A stretch of DNA of 64,000 nucleotides from Flavobacterium haoranii (GTDB lineage: Bacteria; Bacteroidota; Bacteroidia; Flavobacteriales; Flavobacteriaceae), in the NCBI RefSeq assembly GCF_009363055.1, contig NZ_CP045292.1, forward strand, positions 310,001-374,000, written 5' to 3'. Made by a program: the position numbers and the translations under genes. The stretch's first letter is position 1. Every line of letters begins with the position of its first letter. Below the pieces are notes generated by a model. That model was not told the origin of the DNA. It made no database searches and worked only from the letters and a program-made list of their open reading frames with translations. Below, one piece after another: positions 1 to 9,391 of the stretch.

Positions 1-1
1 T

Positions 2-814
2 TCTTGGGATATCATACACAACCTTTCACAGCAAGATACAGCCGTGAAAGGTATTCGTTTTTTAAGAAACTACGGAAAAAGTCAAGCCTTGCATGCCGGT
101 TTTGCTCGAACAAATGGTGATGTGGTCATTACCATGGATGCCGATTTACAAGATAGCCCTGATGAAATTCCTGAACTGTATAATATGATTACTCAACAAG
201 GGTTTGATTTAGTTTCAGGTTGGAAAAAGAAACGCTACGATTCGGTTATTGGCAAAAACTTACCTTCAAAATTATTTAACTGGGCAGCCCGAAAAACTTC
301 TGGTGTTGTTTTACATGATTTCAACTGTGGTTTAAAAGCTTACAATAGCAAAGTAGTAAAAAACGTAGAAGTCTCTGGTGAAATGCATCGTTATATTCCT
401 GTTTTAGCTAAAAACGCTGGTTTCGCTAATATAGGCGAAAAAGTAGTGCAGCATCAAGCCCGAAAATACGGAGAATCTAAATTCGGAATGGAACGTTTCA
501 TTAATGGATTTTTGGATTTAATTACCATTTGGTTTTTATCTAAATTCGGTAAACGCCCGATGCATTTATTTGGAGCTTTAGGAGTTTTAATGTTTATCAT
601 CGGTTTTATCTCAGCAGGATTCATTGGATTTTTAAAACTTTGGAAACTATATCATCAAGAACCTACAATTTTAGTGACTGATAATCCGTGGTTTTATATT
701 GCATTAGCAACCATGATTATTGGAACACAATTATTTTTAGCTGGCTTTTTAGGAGAAATAATTTTACGAACTAAAAATAACGAAGAACGCTATAAAATAG
801 AGCAAGAAGTTTAA
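2..814 (+). CDS. Glycosyltransferase family 2 (DPM1/GtrB-like), 5' end cut off
   Basis: This is a membrane-associated family 2 glycosyltransferase that would transfer a sugar from a nucleotide or polyprenyl donor at the inner face of the membrane. The reading frame is open from base 2, so the true start lies before the window; an internal GTG at 44 is not needed as a start. Visible motifs are the acceptor-loop stretch RNYGKSQALHAGF, the metal-binding D-A-D within TMDADLQDSPDE, and the QHQARKYGESKFG segment typical of dolichol-phosphate-mannose-synthase-like enzymes. Two hydrophobic segments at the C-terminus (about residues 180-205 and 225-245 of the visible part) match the GtrB/ArnC arrangement. 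The substrate cannot be told from sequence. Confidence 0.85.
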   Translation, partial: SWDIIHNLSQQDTAVKGIRFLRNYGKSQALHAGFARTNGDVVITMDADLQDSPDEIPELYNMITQQGFDLVSGWKKKRYDSVIGKNLPSKLFNWAARKTSGVVLHDFNCGLKAYNSKVVKNVEVSGEMHRYIPVLAKNAGFANIGEKVVQHQARKYGESKFGMERFINGFLDLITIWFLSKFGKRPMHLFGALGVLMFIIGFISAGFIGFLKLWKLYHQEPTILVTDNPWFYIALATMIIGTQLFLAGFLGEIILRTKNNEERYKIEQEV

Positions 815-869
815 GTTGCTTTATTACTACTTTTATTCTTCGTAAATTTGCTTTTTAACATATTCGAAT

Positions 870-2596
870 ATGCATATTGAAAAACATATTTTAGAGAAAG
901 TCAACGAATGGCTTACTCCAGTTTTTGACGAAAAAACGCAAGAAAATATTAAAGAAATGATGACTTCTAGTCCGAAAGAATTAGAAGATAGTTTTTATAA
1001 AAATTTAGAATTCGGTACAGGCGGAATGCGTGGCGTAATGGGTGTTGGAACCAACCGAATAAACAAATATACTTTAGGGAAAAATACTCAAGGACTTTCA
1101 AATTATATGAAGAAAGTTTTTGCAGGTGAAGAGTTAAAAGTTGCTATTGCTTACGATTGTAGACATAATAGTAATACACTGGCAAAAGTTGTAGCTGATG
1201 TTTTTTCGGCAAATGGAATTAAAGTTTTTTATTTTCTGAATTACGTCCAACCCCCGAATTATCGTTTACTGTTCGTTACTTGAACTGTCACGCAGGGATT
1301 GTTTTAACGGCTTCTCACAATCCACCAGAATATAACGGATATAAAGTATATTGGCAAGATGGCGGACAATTAGTTCCACCTCAAGATGCTGAAATTATTC
1401 AAGAAATTGAAAACTTACAATATAGCGATATTAACTTTGAAGCAAATGAAAGTTTAATCGAGTATATTGATACCAAAATTGATCAAGCATTTTGGAAATC
1501 AACAGTTGAAAATGCAAGTTTTAATACACCTCAAGAAGCAAAAGACAATTTAAAAATTGTTTACACTCCTTTGCATGGCACTTCTGTAAAAGCTATTCCT
1601 AATGTTTTGGATTTAGCAGGTTATAATGATGTAAATATTGTAGAAGAGCAAAGAGAACCAAATGGAAACTTTCCAACGGTTAAATCGCCAAATCCTGAAG
1701 AACCAGAAGCACTAACAATGGCATTAGCTTTAGCTAATAAAATTAATGCCGATATTGTGGTAGGAACTGACCCTGATTCGGATAGATTGGGTGTTGCAGT
1801 ACGAGATTTAGAAGGAAATATGAAGTTGTTAAATGGGAACCAAACAATGGTTGTCATGACCGCTTTTCTTTTAGAGCAGTGGAAACGTGCTGGAAAAATT
1901 ACAGGTAAACAATTTATTGGTTCAACAATTGTTTCAACTCCATTAATGTTAGATTTAGCAGAAGCTTACGGAGTAGAGTGTAAAGTAGGTTTAACAGGTT
2001 TTAAATGGATTGCAAAATTCATTAAAGATTTTCCAGAACTAGAGTTTATTGGAGGAGGAGAAGAAAGTTTTGGTTACATGGTAGGCGATAAAGTTCGCGA
2101 TAAAGATGCTGTAGCCGCTATACTTTTAGTTTGCGAAATTGCAGCGCAAGCAAAAGCTTCAGGAAGTAGTTTGTACCAAGAATTAATTAATCTTTCGGTA
2201 GATTTTGGTTTGTATAAAGAACATTTAATTTCAATTACTAAAAAAGGAATTGAAGGGGCAAACGAAATCAAACAGATGATGATAGATTTACGCGAAAATC
2301 CTTTGAAAGAAATCGCTGGCGAGCGTGTGGTTTGTATTGAAGATTATCAAACTTCAAAAGGTAAAGACTTTATGAATAATGATGAGTTTGATATTACTAT
2401 TCCAAAATCGAATGTATTAATTTACTATTTAGAAGATGGAAGTAAAATTTGCGCACGTCCAAGTGGAACAGAACCTAAAATTAAGTTTTATTTCAGTGTG
2501 CATGCACAATTAGATATGCCTGAAAATTTTGAAAAGGTTGAAAATCAATTAGACAATAAAATTGCAACAATTATTGCAGAAATGAATTTGAACTAA
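870..2596 (+). pseudogene. Phospho-sugar mutase (phosphoglucomutase/phosphomannomutase), single frameshift
   Basis: The enzyme interconverts hexose-1- and hexose-6-phosphates through a phosphoserine. The N-terminal part (870 to about 1230) reads EFGTGGMRGVMGVGTNRIN, typical of the family, and the rest, in another frame, holds the catalytic-serine loop TASHNPPEYNGYK, the metal loop GTDPDSDRLG, the sugar-specificity loop GGGEESFGYM and the phosphate loop RPSGTEPKIK. The two frames join if one T is restored in the T-rich stretch around 1226-1237; the frame then reads FSELRPTPELSF-TVRYLNCHAG without a gap. Total length would be about 575 residues, normal for this family. The lesion lies before the catalytic serine, so as written no active enzyme would be made. 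A sequencing error is at least as likely as a real mutation. Confidence 0.9.
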
Positions 2597-4425
2597 TGGA
2601 TAATAATTTAAAAAAACTAATTCCTTACTTAAAACCTTATCGTTCTAATATTGTAGGGAATGTTGTGTTTAATATTTTATATGCTTTGTTTAGTACATTG
2701 TTGATGGTTTCAATAATGCCCACATTAGATGTAATTTTTAAACAAACAGAAAGAATATTAATAAAACCTGAATACAAAGGAATTAGTTCAATTAAATCTT
2801 TTGTTTCCAATTGGTTTAATTATAAAGTAACAGAGATTTCAGATAGTTTAGGAGAACAAAATGCACTTTTGTTTGTAATTTCTTTTGTTATCGCAGCAGC
2901 ATTATTAAAGAATGTTTTTAATTATTTAGCTTCTAGACATGTAACCATTTTAAGGAATGGTGTTTTAAAAGATTTAAGAGAAAAGCTATATAATAAAATA
3001 GTAGCACTTCCAGTTTCATATTATTCTGAGAAGAGAAAAGGTGATATAATGGCGAGAATTCTTGGAGATGTAAATGAAGTTAAAAATTCGTTCTTTCAGG
3101 TATTAGAACTTGTTGTTAGAGAACCTCTTACTATTATTTTTTCTATCATTGCAATGTTGATGATTAGTACAAAATTGACTCTTTTTGTATTTATATTTAT
3201 ACCAATTTCAGGATTTATTATTCAAAGAGTTGGTAAAAGTTTGAAAGCAAAATCTACTAAAGCACAACAAGAAAATGGAATTTTAATTTCTATTGTAGAC
3301 GAAACATTACACGGTTTAAAAGTAGTAAAAGGATATAATGCCGAAAATAGTTTTACAGAAAAATTTAATGATTCTTTAAAAAGATTATACAGACTTTCTA
3401 ATAAAATTGGAAATAAAAATAATTTAGCTTCGCCTTTAAGTGAGTTTCTTGGTATACTAACTATAGCTGTACTACTTTGGTATGGTGGACATTTAGTTTT
3501 AATTGAAAAAACTTTGGCAAGTACTGCATTTATAACTTATATCGCTTTAGCTTATACGATTCTTACGCCCGCAAAAGCTATTTCAAAAGCTTCTTATCAA
3601 GTAAAAACAGGTTTGGCAGCAGCAGAAAGAGTATTTGAAGTTATTGAAGAAGAAAATCCAATTGTAGATAAAGAAGGTGCTTCAAAAATTCAAAAATTTG
3701 AAAGCGGAATTTCAATTCAAAATGTAACTTTTGCATATAATGACGAACCCGTTTTAAAAGATTTTTCATTACATGTTCCAAAAGGAAAAACAGTTGCTTT
3801 AGTGGGTCAATCGGGTTCAGGAAAAAGTACAATTGCCAATTTATTAATGCGTTTTTACGATGTTGAAAAAGGTGAAATTAAAATTGATAACACCAACATA
3901 AAAGATGTCACTATGCAATCGTTACGTAATCAAATGGGATTGGTAACCCAAGATTCTATTATGTTTAATGGAACAGTTGCCGAAAATATTAAAATTGGTA
4001 AACTTGATGCAACTGATGAAGAAATTATTGAAGCTTTAAAAGTGGCTAATGCTTTTGAGTTTGTAAAAGATTTACCAGAAGGAATTCATACCAATATTGG
4101 TGATGCTGGAAACAAACTTTCGGGTGGACAAAAACAACGTTTGTCAATTGCTCGAGCAGTTTTAAAGAATCCACCAATTATGATTTTAGATGAAGCGACA
4201 TCTGCTTTAGATACAGAAAGCGAAAAATTAGTTCAAGTAGCCTTAGAAAATATGATGCAAAATAGAACTTCAGTGGTTATTGCACACCGTTTATCAACTA
4301 TTCAACGCGCCGATACAATTGTAGTGATGCAAAAAGGTCAAATTGTTGAACAAGGAAATCACGAGGAACTTTTAGCTAAAAACGGAACTTATGCAAAATT
4401 AGTTTCGTTACAATCTTTCGAATAA
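2596..4425 (+). CDS. ABC exporter, MsbA-like, with fused membrane and ATPase domains
   Basis: This is a half-transporter of about 609 residues that should dimerise in the inner membrane and export a lipid or drug using ATP. The first 330 residues hold six hydrophobic segments (ABC transmembrane type 1). The ATPase half shows Walker A GQSGSGKST near residue 410, the signature LSGGQKQR, Walker B MILDEATSALD and the switch histidine in VIAHRLST. The ATG shares its first base with the stop of the preceding mutase gene, so the two are probably one transcript. MsbA (lipid A flippase) is the nearest well-known relative, but multidrug exporters have the same architecture. Confidence 0.9.
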   Translation: MDNNLKKLIPYLKPYRSNIVGNVVFNILYALFSTLLMVSIMPTLDVIFKQTERILIKPEYKGISSIKSFVSNWFNYKVTEISDSLGEQNALLFVISFVIAAALLKNVFNYLASRHVTILRNGVLKDLREKLYNKIVALPVSYYSEKRKGDIMARILGDVNEVKNSFFQVLELVVREPLTIIFSIIAMLMISTKLTLFVFIFIPISGFIIQRVGKSLKAKSTKAQQENGILISIVDETLHGLKVVKGYNAENSFTEKFNDSLKRLYRLSNKIGNKNNLASPLSEFLGILTIAVLLWYGGHLVLIEKTLASTAFITYIALAYTILTPAKAISKASYQVKTGLAAAERVFEVIEEENPIVDKEGASKIQKFESGISIQNVTFAYNDEPVLKDFSLHVPKGKTVALVGQSGSGKSTIANLLMRFYDVEKGEIKIDNTNIKDVTMQSLRNQMGLVTQDSIMFNGTVAENIKIGKLDATDEEIIEALKVANAFEFVKDLPEGIHTNIGDAGNKLSGGQKQRLSIARAVLKNPPIMILDEATSALDTESEKLVQVALENMMQNRTSVVIAHRLSTIQRADTIVVMQKGQIVEQGNHEELLAKNGTYAKLVSLQSFE

Positions 4426-4431
4426 ATCTTT

Positions 4432-4538
4432 TGTCATGCTGAACTTGTTTACTTCGTCAGTTCGCCTTCGCTCGTGCCAGCATCTTTCTAATTAGAAAAT
4501 TTTTTTAAATTAGATTCCGAACTAAATTCGGAATGACA
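4432..4538. repeat. Interspersed inverted-repeat element (TGTCAT...ATGACA)
   Basis: This intergenic stretch begins TGTCATGCTGAACTTG and ends in ATGACA, the reverse complement of its first six bases. An inner hairpin TTCCGAA/TTCGGAA sits at 4515-4533. It has no coding potential. Elements of this look recur between genes in flavobacterial genomes (family recognition from memory). It may also act as a terminator for the exporter gene. Confidence 0.55.
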
Positions 4539-4604
4539 GATAAACATAAGTAAATTATCAAATTATCTCCATATAATTACTAAATTTATGGAGATTTTTC
4601 TTTT

Positions 4605-5306
4605 ATGTACATACTCAATAAAAATATAAAGTTAACCGAAAACGATGACACTATAGTTTGGAAATACTTAGATTTATCTAAGTTTCTAGATATGTTGTTA
4701 GCGCATCAATTATTTATGTCGCGTTCCGATAAATTTGAAGATCAATATGAAGGAACATTTTCGGAACCAACTTACGAGGAAATAAAAAAAATTGCGGCAA
4801 ACAATCCTAAGTTTTTAGATTATTACAAATCGCATAGAGAAAAAGTCGTTATAAGTTCATGGCATGCAAACGAATATGAATCGTTTGCAATGTGGCAAAT
4901 TTTCACAAAAAACAACGAAGGTTTAGCCATACAATCTACAATAGGAAGATTAAAAGAAGCGTTAAAACCTGAAAAGCATTACGAACAATATATAGGCGAA
5001 GTAAACTATATTGATTACAAGAAAGATTTTATTCCGTTTGATGATACTTTTTTTCCGTTTTTGTTCAAGAGAAAAAGTTTTCAATATGAACGAGAAATTC
5101 GTATTATTTCCGATGTAAGCAAAACTAATTTAACTATCGATAATGGATTAAAGATTGAAGTAAATTTGAACCTGTTAATTGAGAAAATTTATATTCACCC
5201 TAAAAGTGAAAATTGGTATAAGAAACTGGTTATCGAATTAGTTGAAAAATTAGGTTTTAACTTTACAATTGAAAAATCAGATTTAGAGAGTGATATTCTT
5301 ATTTAG
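4605..5306 (+). CDS. DUF2971 family protein
   Basis: A soluble protein of 233 residues. The arrangement WKYLDLSKFLDMLLAHQLF-MSRSDKFEDQYEG at the N-terminus, then SSWHANEYESFAMWQIF in the middle and the KSFQYEREIRI segment, is the DUF2971 signature. The biochemical role of DUF2971 is not established; members are often found in accessory and defence-rich regions. It is followed on the opposite strand by a broken nuclease-like gene with which it is convergent. I would not assign a function beyond the family. Confidence 0.75.
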   Translation: MYILNKNIKLTENDDTIVWKYLDLSKFLDMLLAHQLFMSRSDKFEDQYEGTFSEPTYEEIKKIAANNPKFLDYYKSHREKVVISSWHANEYESFAMWQIFTKNNEGLAIQSTIGRLKEALKPEKHYEQYIGEVNYIDYKKDFIPFDDTFFPFLFKRKSFQYEREIRIISDVSKTNLTIDNGLKIEVNLNLLIEKIYIHPKSENWYKKLVIELVEKLGFNFTIEKSDLESDILI

Positions 5307-5329
5307 AAGTTAGATTTTAGAACTTTCAT

Positions 5330-6153
5330 TTATTGAATTTTTATTAATATCACACTAGTATTATAATCTTTAAATCTCATTGTTTTTCTGTCTTCTATAT
5401 AAAAATCAGATTCTCTAATTAGTTTTAAAAATTGACCTTTAGTTAAGTGTGATATATTAAAATGACTTGAAATCTCTTTAAATGAGTTATAGAGAATTGT
5501 CGGATTTATTGCTAAAATATCAGAATCAATTAAGTAATATGAATCATCCAAATTTCTTAAAGCTTCTTTAATTAATAAATTTACATTTGAAGAATCAATT
5601 TTTTCAATAGCTTTTTTTCTTTATTACTGAAAACAATTTTATTATTTCCTTTGTTAAATAATAATTCAAATTGAATAAAATTATTTTGAAAAGCCTTATA
5701 CTCATAAAGAGAAATTACATTTTCAATATTTTGAATTCTTCTTATAGTTGGATGATTAAAATTTTTGGCAATTAAAATTATTTCAGGTTTTTGCTTATTT
5801 TTTAGTAAAATATCTTTTTCAGATAAAGATAAATTATTAGTACTCAATATAATCAAATTATAATTCTCACTTATAAAATCTGAATAATCTATAGTTTGAA
5901 AAAGTATGTTTTTATTATTGTCTTTTTTTAATTCAAATACTACTAATCTATTTTCTTTTAAATTTAAGGCAAAAATATCGATTCTCCCACTTAGCCCAAA
6001 TTTTCTTACATCGCCAACAAGCCTATACTCTGATTCTATTATTCTATAGTCTGGAAATAAAATTTCAAAATTTTTTACAACATGTCTCTGTAATAAACTT
6101 TCACTAATATTTATTTCATCAAATTTTATATTATTAGTTAAATCTAAAATCAT
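5330..6153 (-). pseudogene. PD-(D/E)XK nuclease-like protein (DUF91/NucS-like), frameshifted
   Basis: The N-terminal 180 residues contain GRIDIFALNLKENRLVVFELKK, the D...ExK core of a PD-(D/E)XK nuclease fold, in an arrangement like the DUF91/NucS C-terminal domain. The frame stops at 5581. Immediately beyond an A7 run (T7 on the + strand, 5612-5618) a second frame continues as KKAIEKIDSSNVNLLIKEAL and on to DDSYYLIDSDILAINPT, ending at 5330. Restoring one A gives one uninterrupted protein of about 273 residues, so the two pieces are one gene. The C-terminal 90 residues are not recognised. If the lesion is real, the nuclease core would still be made but the tail would be lost. Confidence 0.7.
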
Positions 6154-6161
6154 TTGAAAAC

Positions 6162-6875
6162 TTAATTTATCGGCGAATATTCCTCAGCAGTCCAATCGTT
6201 TGTTAAAAGATTTACATAATGATAATGCACTTTATCGTTTTTATCGAAAGCACCATTTTTATTGATATCTTCAATAGAACGAAAATACAATCGATTTAAA
6301 GTTTCAATAACATTCCAATCTACAACTTCGTTTAAATCGTCAGAAATCTTGGTTAAATGTGTTCCATCAATATTACTTAAGTAAAGTGATTTAATGTCAT
6401 TTTGGTCAATTTTTCCATCTTTATTTGTGTCGCTATCTACTAAAGAATATACTAAAATTTGCTTTTTCGATTTTTCGGCAATTGTATTTAAGTATGTCAC
6501 CGTTTGAATTTGTACTTTTTGAGTAGTTAGAGCGCAAACTGTTGTAGAATCGATATGTTGAAATTTTAAGTTATCAAAATAACCTGTAATTTCATATCGG
6601 TTATAATTTGATATGGCATAGCTTACTTGGTTGGTTTTACTAGAACCATAAACACTTTTATAATCTTCATACACACGCACATCGCCAACAGGATGAATTA
6701 AATATTTGGTTCCATCCATTAAAATCGGCAAATCGGCAATTTTAATAGAAGCAGAATCAACCTTTCGCTCTTCAGTAGTTGCTTTTTCTTCATAAATAAC
6801 TTTTGGTTTTTCACTTTCTTTTTTACAAGCAACCAAAGTTAAAGCGCTAATAATTGATACTAAATAAATTCGCAT
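6162..6875 (-). CDS. Lipoprotein with two EF-hand-like calcium loops
   Basis: A 237-residue secreted lipoprotein. The N-terminus MRIYLVSIISALTLVACKK is a lipoprotein signal with the lipobox cysteine at about residue 17. Two loops, DSDTNKDGKIDQND (about residue 150) and DINKNGAFDKND (about residue 206), match the calcium-binding D-x-D/N-x-D/N-G-x-I/F-D pattern of EF-hands or dockerins. The remainder is unknown. It lies 44 bases downstream of a TonB-dependent receptor on the same strand and may be transcribed with it. Confidence 0.75.
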   Translation of the reverse strand: MRIYLVSIISALTLVACKKESEKPKVIYEEKATTEERKVDSASIKIADLPILMDGTKYLIHPVGDVRVYEDYKSVYGSSKTNQVSYAISNYNRYEITGYFDNLKFQHIDSTTVCALTTQKVQIQTVTYLNTIAEKSKKQILVYSLVDSDTNKDGKIDQNDIKSLYLSNIDGTHLTKISDDLNEVVDWNVIETLNRLYFRSIEDINKNGAFDKNDKVHYHYVNLLTNDWTAEEYSPIN

Positions 6876-6919
6876 GTTCTATTTTTGATTATCAAATATA
6901 CTAATTTTTGTTCCTAAAT

Positions 6920-9379
6920 TTACAAACGAGCTACCAACTTCAAGTTAAAAACACGAGTAGTCATGTAGTTTGGAATTCCATATTGCGATTTAGTATATAC
7001 ATCGCGAACCCAAGTATTTGTAATTGCATTTTGATTATTAAACAAATTGAAAATTTCTAAACCTAATGAAAGTTCGTTAAAACGGCGCAACCATTTTTTA
7101 TCTGATTTTATAGTTTCATCTTTAAAAGCATACAAGAAACCTACATCGGCTCTTGTGTAATCTTTTAGACGAAATTGATAGTCATAAGGATCTGCATAAG
7201 ATGGAGAACCACCGGGTAAACCTGTATTGTATACTAAATTAAGATTGATTTTTACATTCGGAATATTTGGCATATAATCTTGGAACAATAATCCAAATTT
7301 TAACCTTTGATCCGTAGGACGAGCTATATATCCTTTGTTATCATAATTTTCTTCAGTTTTTAAGTAACCAAAACTAAACCACGATTCTGTTCCTGGAACA
7401 AATTCTCCATTTAATCGAGCGTCAAAACCATAAGCATAAGCTTCTGCATTATTATCGGCTTTGTAGCGAATACGAACATTGTCTATAGTGTACGTATTTA
7501 CATTAGTCATACTTTTATAATAAGCTTCACTTACTAATTTAAATGGACGATTCCACATTTTAAAACTATAGTCATTGCTCAACACAACATGAAAAGATTG
7601 TTGTGCTTTAACATTAGGTTGAACCATTCCATCGGCATCACGAAGTTCTCGGTAAAATGGAGGTTGATGATATAAACCACTCGAAAGGCGGAATAGCATA
7701 TCTTTTTTCCAATTTGGTTTGAAAGCAAATTGTGCTCTAGGTGAAAAAGTAATTTGAGATTTCCCTTTTCCTTCTTCCGATTCTACTTGCCAGTTATGCG
7801 CTCTAACACCTGCATTTAACCAATATTGATGTGCTCCAATATTTCCTCTTCTATTCCATTGCGCATAACCTGAAATTCTGTCGATTTTTGTAAAATTTGT
7901 AGCTCTAATATTGTGATAAGGAGCAAGCGGACCATTATAAGAATTATAAGGTTGGTCGTTTTGATACTCTAAAATAGGAGCTGGTAGCGAGAATCCGGCA
8001 GAGTCTATTACTTCCCATTCTACAATTCTATCTCTAATATCTTCTCGGGTGTATTTTATTCCCCATTCAATTTGAGATTTTTCGTTTAATTCATGAAACC
8101 CTTTAGTTTCAACATTTACTATTAAAGCGTCTAAATCGTTACGAGCATGAGTTAATTGGCCACCCACACCACGAGTGTAAATAACATCACCAAAAGTTTC
8201 TGAACCAATATTTGCATCTACTTCGCCTAATCTATATTGTGCTAAAATGTCATAATATTCTTGTTCTTGTGTATGGTAAGTAGAAACGAAAAATTTCAGT
8301 TTATTTTTATCATTGTATTGATAAACCGATTTTACAGCTCCAAAAAGTGTTAAATATTCGTCTTTTTCTTGGCCTTCGTAATATACTAATAACGCTATAG
8401 GCTCATTAATTGTACCAAAATTTGTTTGTCTAGTTAAAGGTTGATAATGATACTTGTTTTGAGAAATATTACCTAAAAAACTCCATTGCCATTTAGTTGA
8501 AGCATTGTAATTGAATAAAGTTTGAATATCAGCAAATTGAGGACGATAATTAGTTTCCGTATCTTGACTATTGACTAATAAACTATTGTCTCGATAACGA
8601 ATTCCTGTAATATTACTCCATTTATTATTTTTAGAAATACCTTCGAATGTTAAACTTCCACCAAGGAAACTAGCTTCTAGACCAGCTTTAAATTTTTTAG
8701 GTGTTCTATAGGTGATATCTAAAACCGAAGACATTTTATCACCATATTTAGCTTGAAATCCTCCTGCTGAAAAGTCAACATTTTCGACCATGTCTGTATT
8801 GGTAAAACTCAAACCTTCTTGTTGACCAGAACGAATTAAAAACGGACGGTACACTTCAATTTCATTAACATAAACTAAATTTTCATCGTAGTTACCACCT
8901 CTAACAGCATAAGATGTACTTAATTCGTTATTAGAATAAACTCCGGGTAAAGTTTTAATAATGTTTTCTACTCCAGCATTTGCTCCAGGAATTTTTCTAA
9001 TAATAACCGGATCAATCGCGGTAACTCCTTCAATTCTTTTTTTATTGCTTGTACCAACTAAAACCACTTCGCCAATTTGTTCCACTTTTGAACTCATAAC
9101 TGGATTTAATTCAAAATCTTCGTTGGGCTTTAAGTTGAGTTTTAAAGTCGATTTTTTAAAAGAAATATGCGTAAAAGTAATCGTTAAGTCAATATTTGCA
9201 GGAACTTCAATTAAGAAAAAACCTGTTGCATCTGAAACAGTTCCCGTTTTATTAACGTTAATTGTAACACCTTCTACTGGTGCGTTGAATTCGTCTAAAA
9301 TTACACCTTTAATTCTCGCAGTTTGAGCATTAACAATGTGAGTTACAAGAACTATTACAATAAAAAATAATTTTTTCAA
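6920..9379 (-). CDS. TonB-dependent outer-membrane receptor with carboxypeptidase-regulatory N-domain
   Basis: An 819-residue outer-membrane protein. The signal peptide MKKLFFIVIVLVTHIVNAQ is followed by a carboxypeptidase-D regulatory-like domain (about residues 20-105: IKGVILDEFNAPVEGVTINV), a plug domain (about 120-220: GVENIIKTLPGVYSNNELSTSYAVRGGNYDEN split over motifs) and a long beta-barrel ending in the C-terminal aromatic-rich strand VFNLKLVARL. There is no SusD partner next to it, so a polysaccharide system is not indicated; the ligand is unknown. It follows the M23 peptidase gene by 12 bases, suggesting one operon. Confidence 0.88.
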   Translation of the reverse strand: MKKLFFIVIVLVTHIVNAQTARIKGVILDEFNAPVEGVTINVNKTGTVSDATGFFLIEVPANIDLTITFTHISFKKSTLKLNLKPNEDFELNPVMSSKVEQIGEVVLVGTSNKKRIEGVTAIDPVIIRKIPGANAGVENIIKTLPGVYSNNELSTSYAVRGGNYDENLVYVNEIEVYRPFLIRSGQQEGLSFTNTDMVENVDFSAGGFQAKYGDKMSSVLDITYRTPKKFKAGLEASFLGGSLTFEGISKNNKWSNITGIRYRDNSLLVNSQDTETNYRPQFADIQTLFNYNASTKWQWSFLGNISQNKYHYQPLTRQTNFGTINEPIALLVYYEGQEKDEYLTLFGAVKSVYQYNDKNKLKFFVSTYHTQEQEYYDILAQYRLGEVDANIGSETFGDVIYTRGVGGQLTHARNDLDALIVNVETKGFHELNEKSQIEWGIKYTREDIRDRIVEWEVIDSAGFSLPAPILEYQNDQPYNSYNGPLAPYHNIRATNFTKIDRISGYAQWNRRGNIGAHQYWLNAGVRAHNWQVESEEGKGKSQITFSPRAQFAFKPNWKKDMLFRLSSGLYHQPPFYRELRDADGMVQPNVKAQQSFHVVLSNDYSFKMWNRPFKLVSEAYYKSMTNVNTYTIDNVRIRYKADNNAEAYAYGFDARLNGEFVPGTESWFSFGYLKTEENYDNKGYIARPTDQRLKFGLLFQDYMPNIPNVKINLNLVYNTGLPGGSPSYADPYDYQFRLKDYTRADVGFLYAFKDETIKSDKKWLRRFNELSLGLEIFNLFNNQNAITNTWVRDVYTKSQYGIPNYMTTRVFNLKLVARL

Positions 9380-9391
9380 GAAATTTAAAAA

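Noticed and set aside
1226..1283. Programmed frameshifting in the phospho-sugar mutase gene
   Set aside because: No slippery heptamer with downstream structure is seen, the family is not known to use it, and similar lesions occur in six other places.
8961..9326. Plus-strand open frame over the TonB receptor
   Set aside because: It is antisense to a well-supported gene, with no ribosome-binding site or family resemblance; the same holds for other antisense frames, for example in pgm, recQ, fmt and rmuC.
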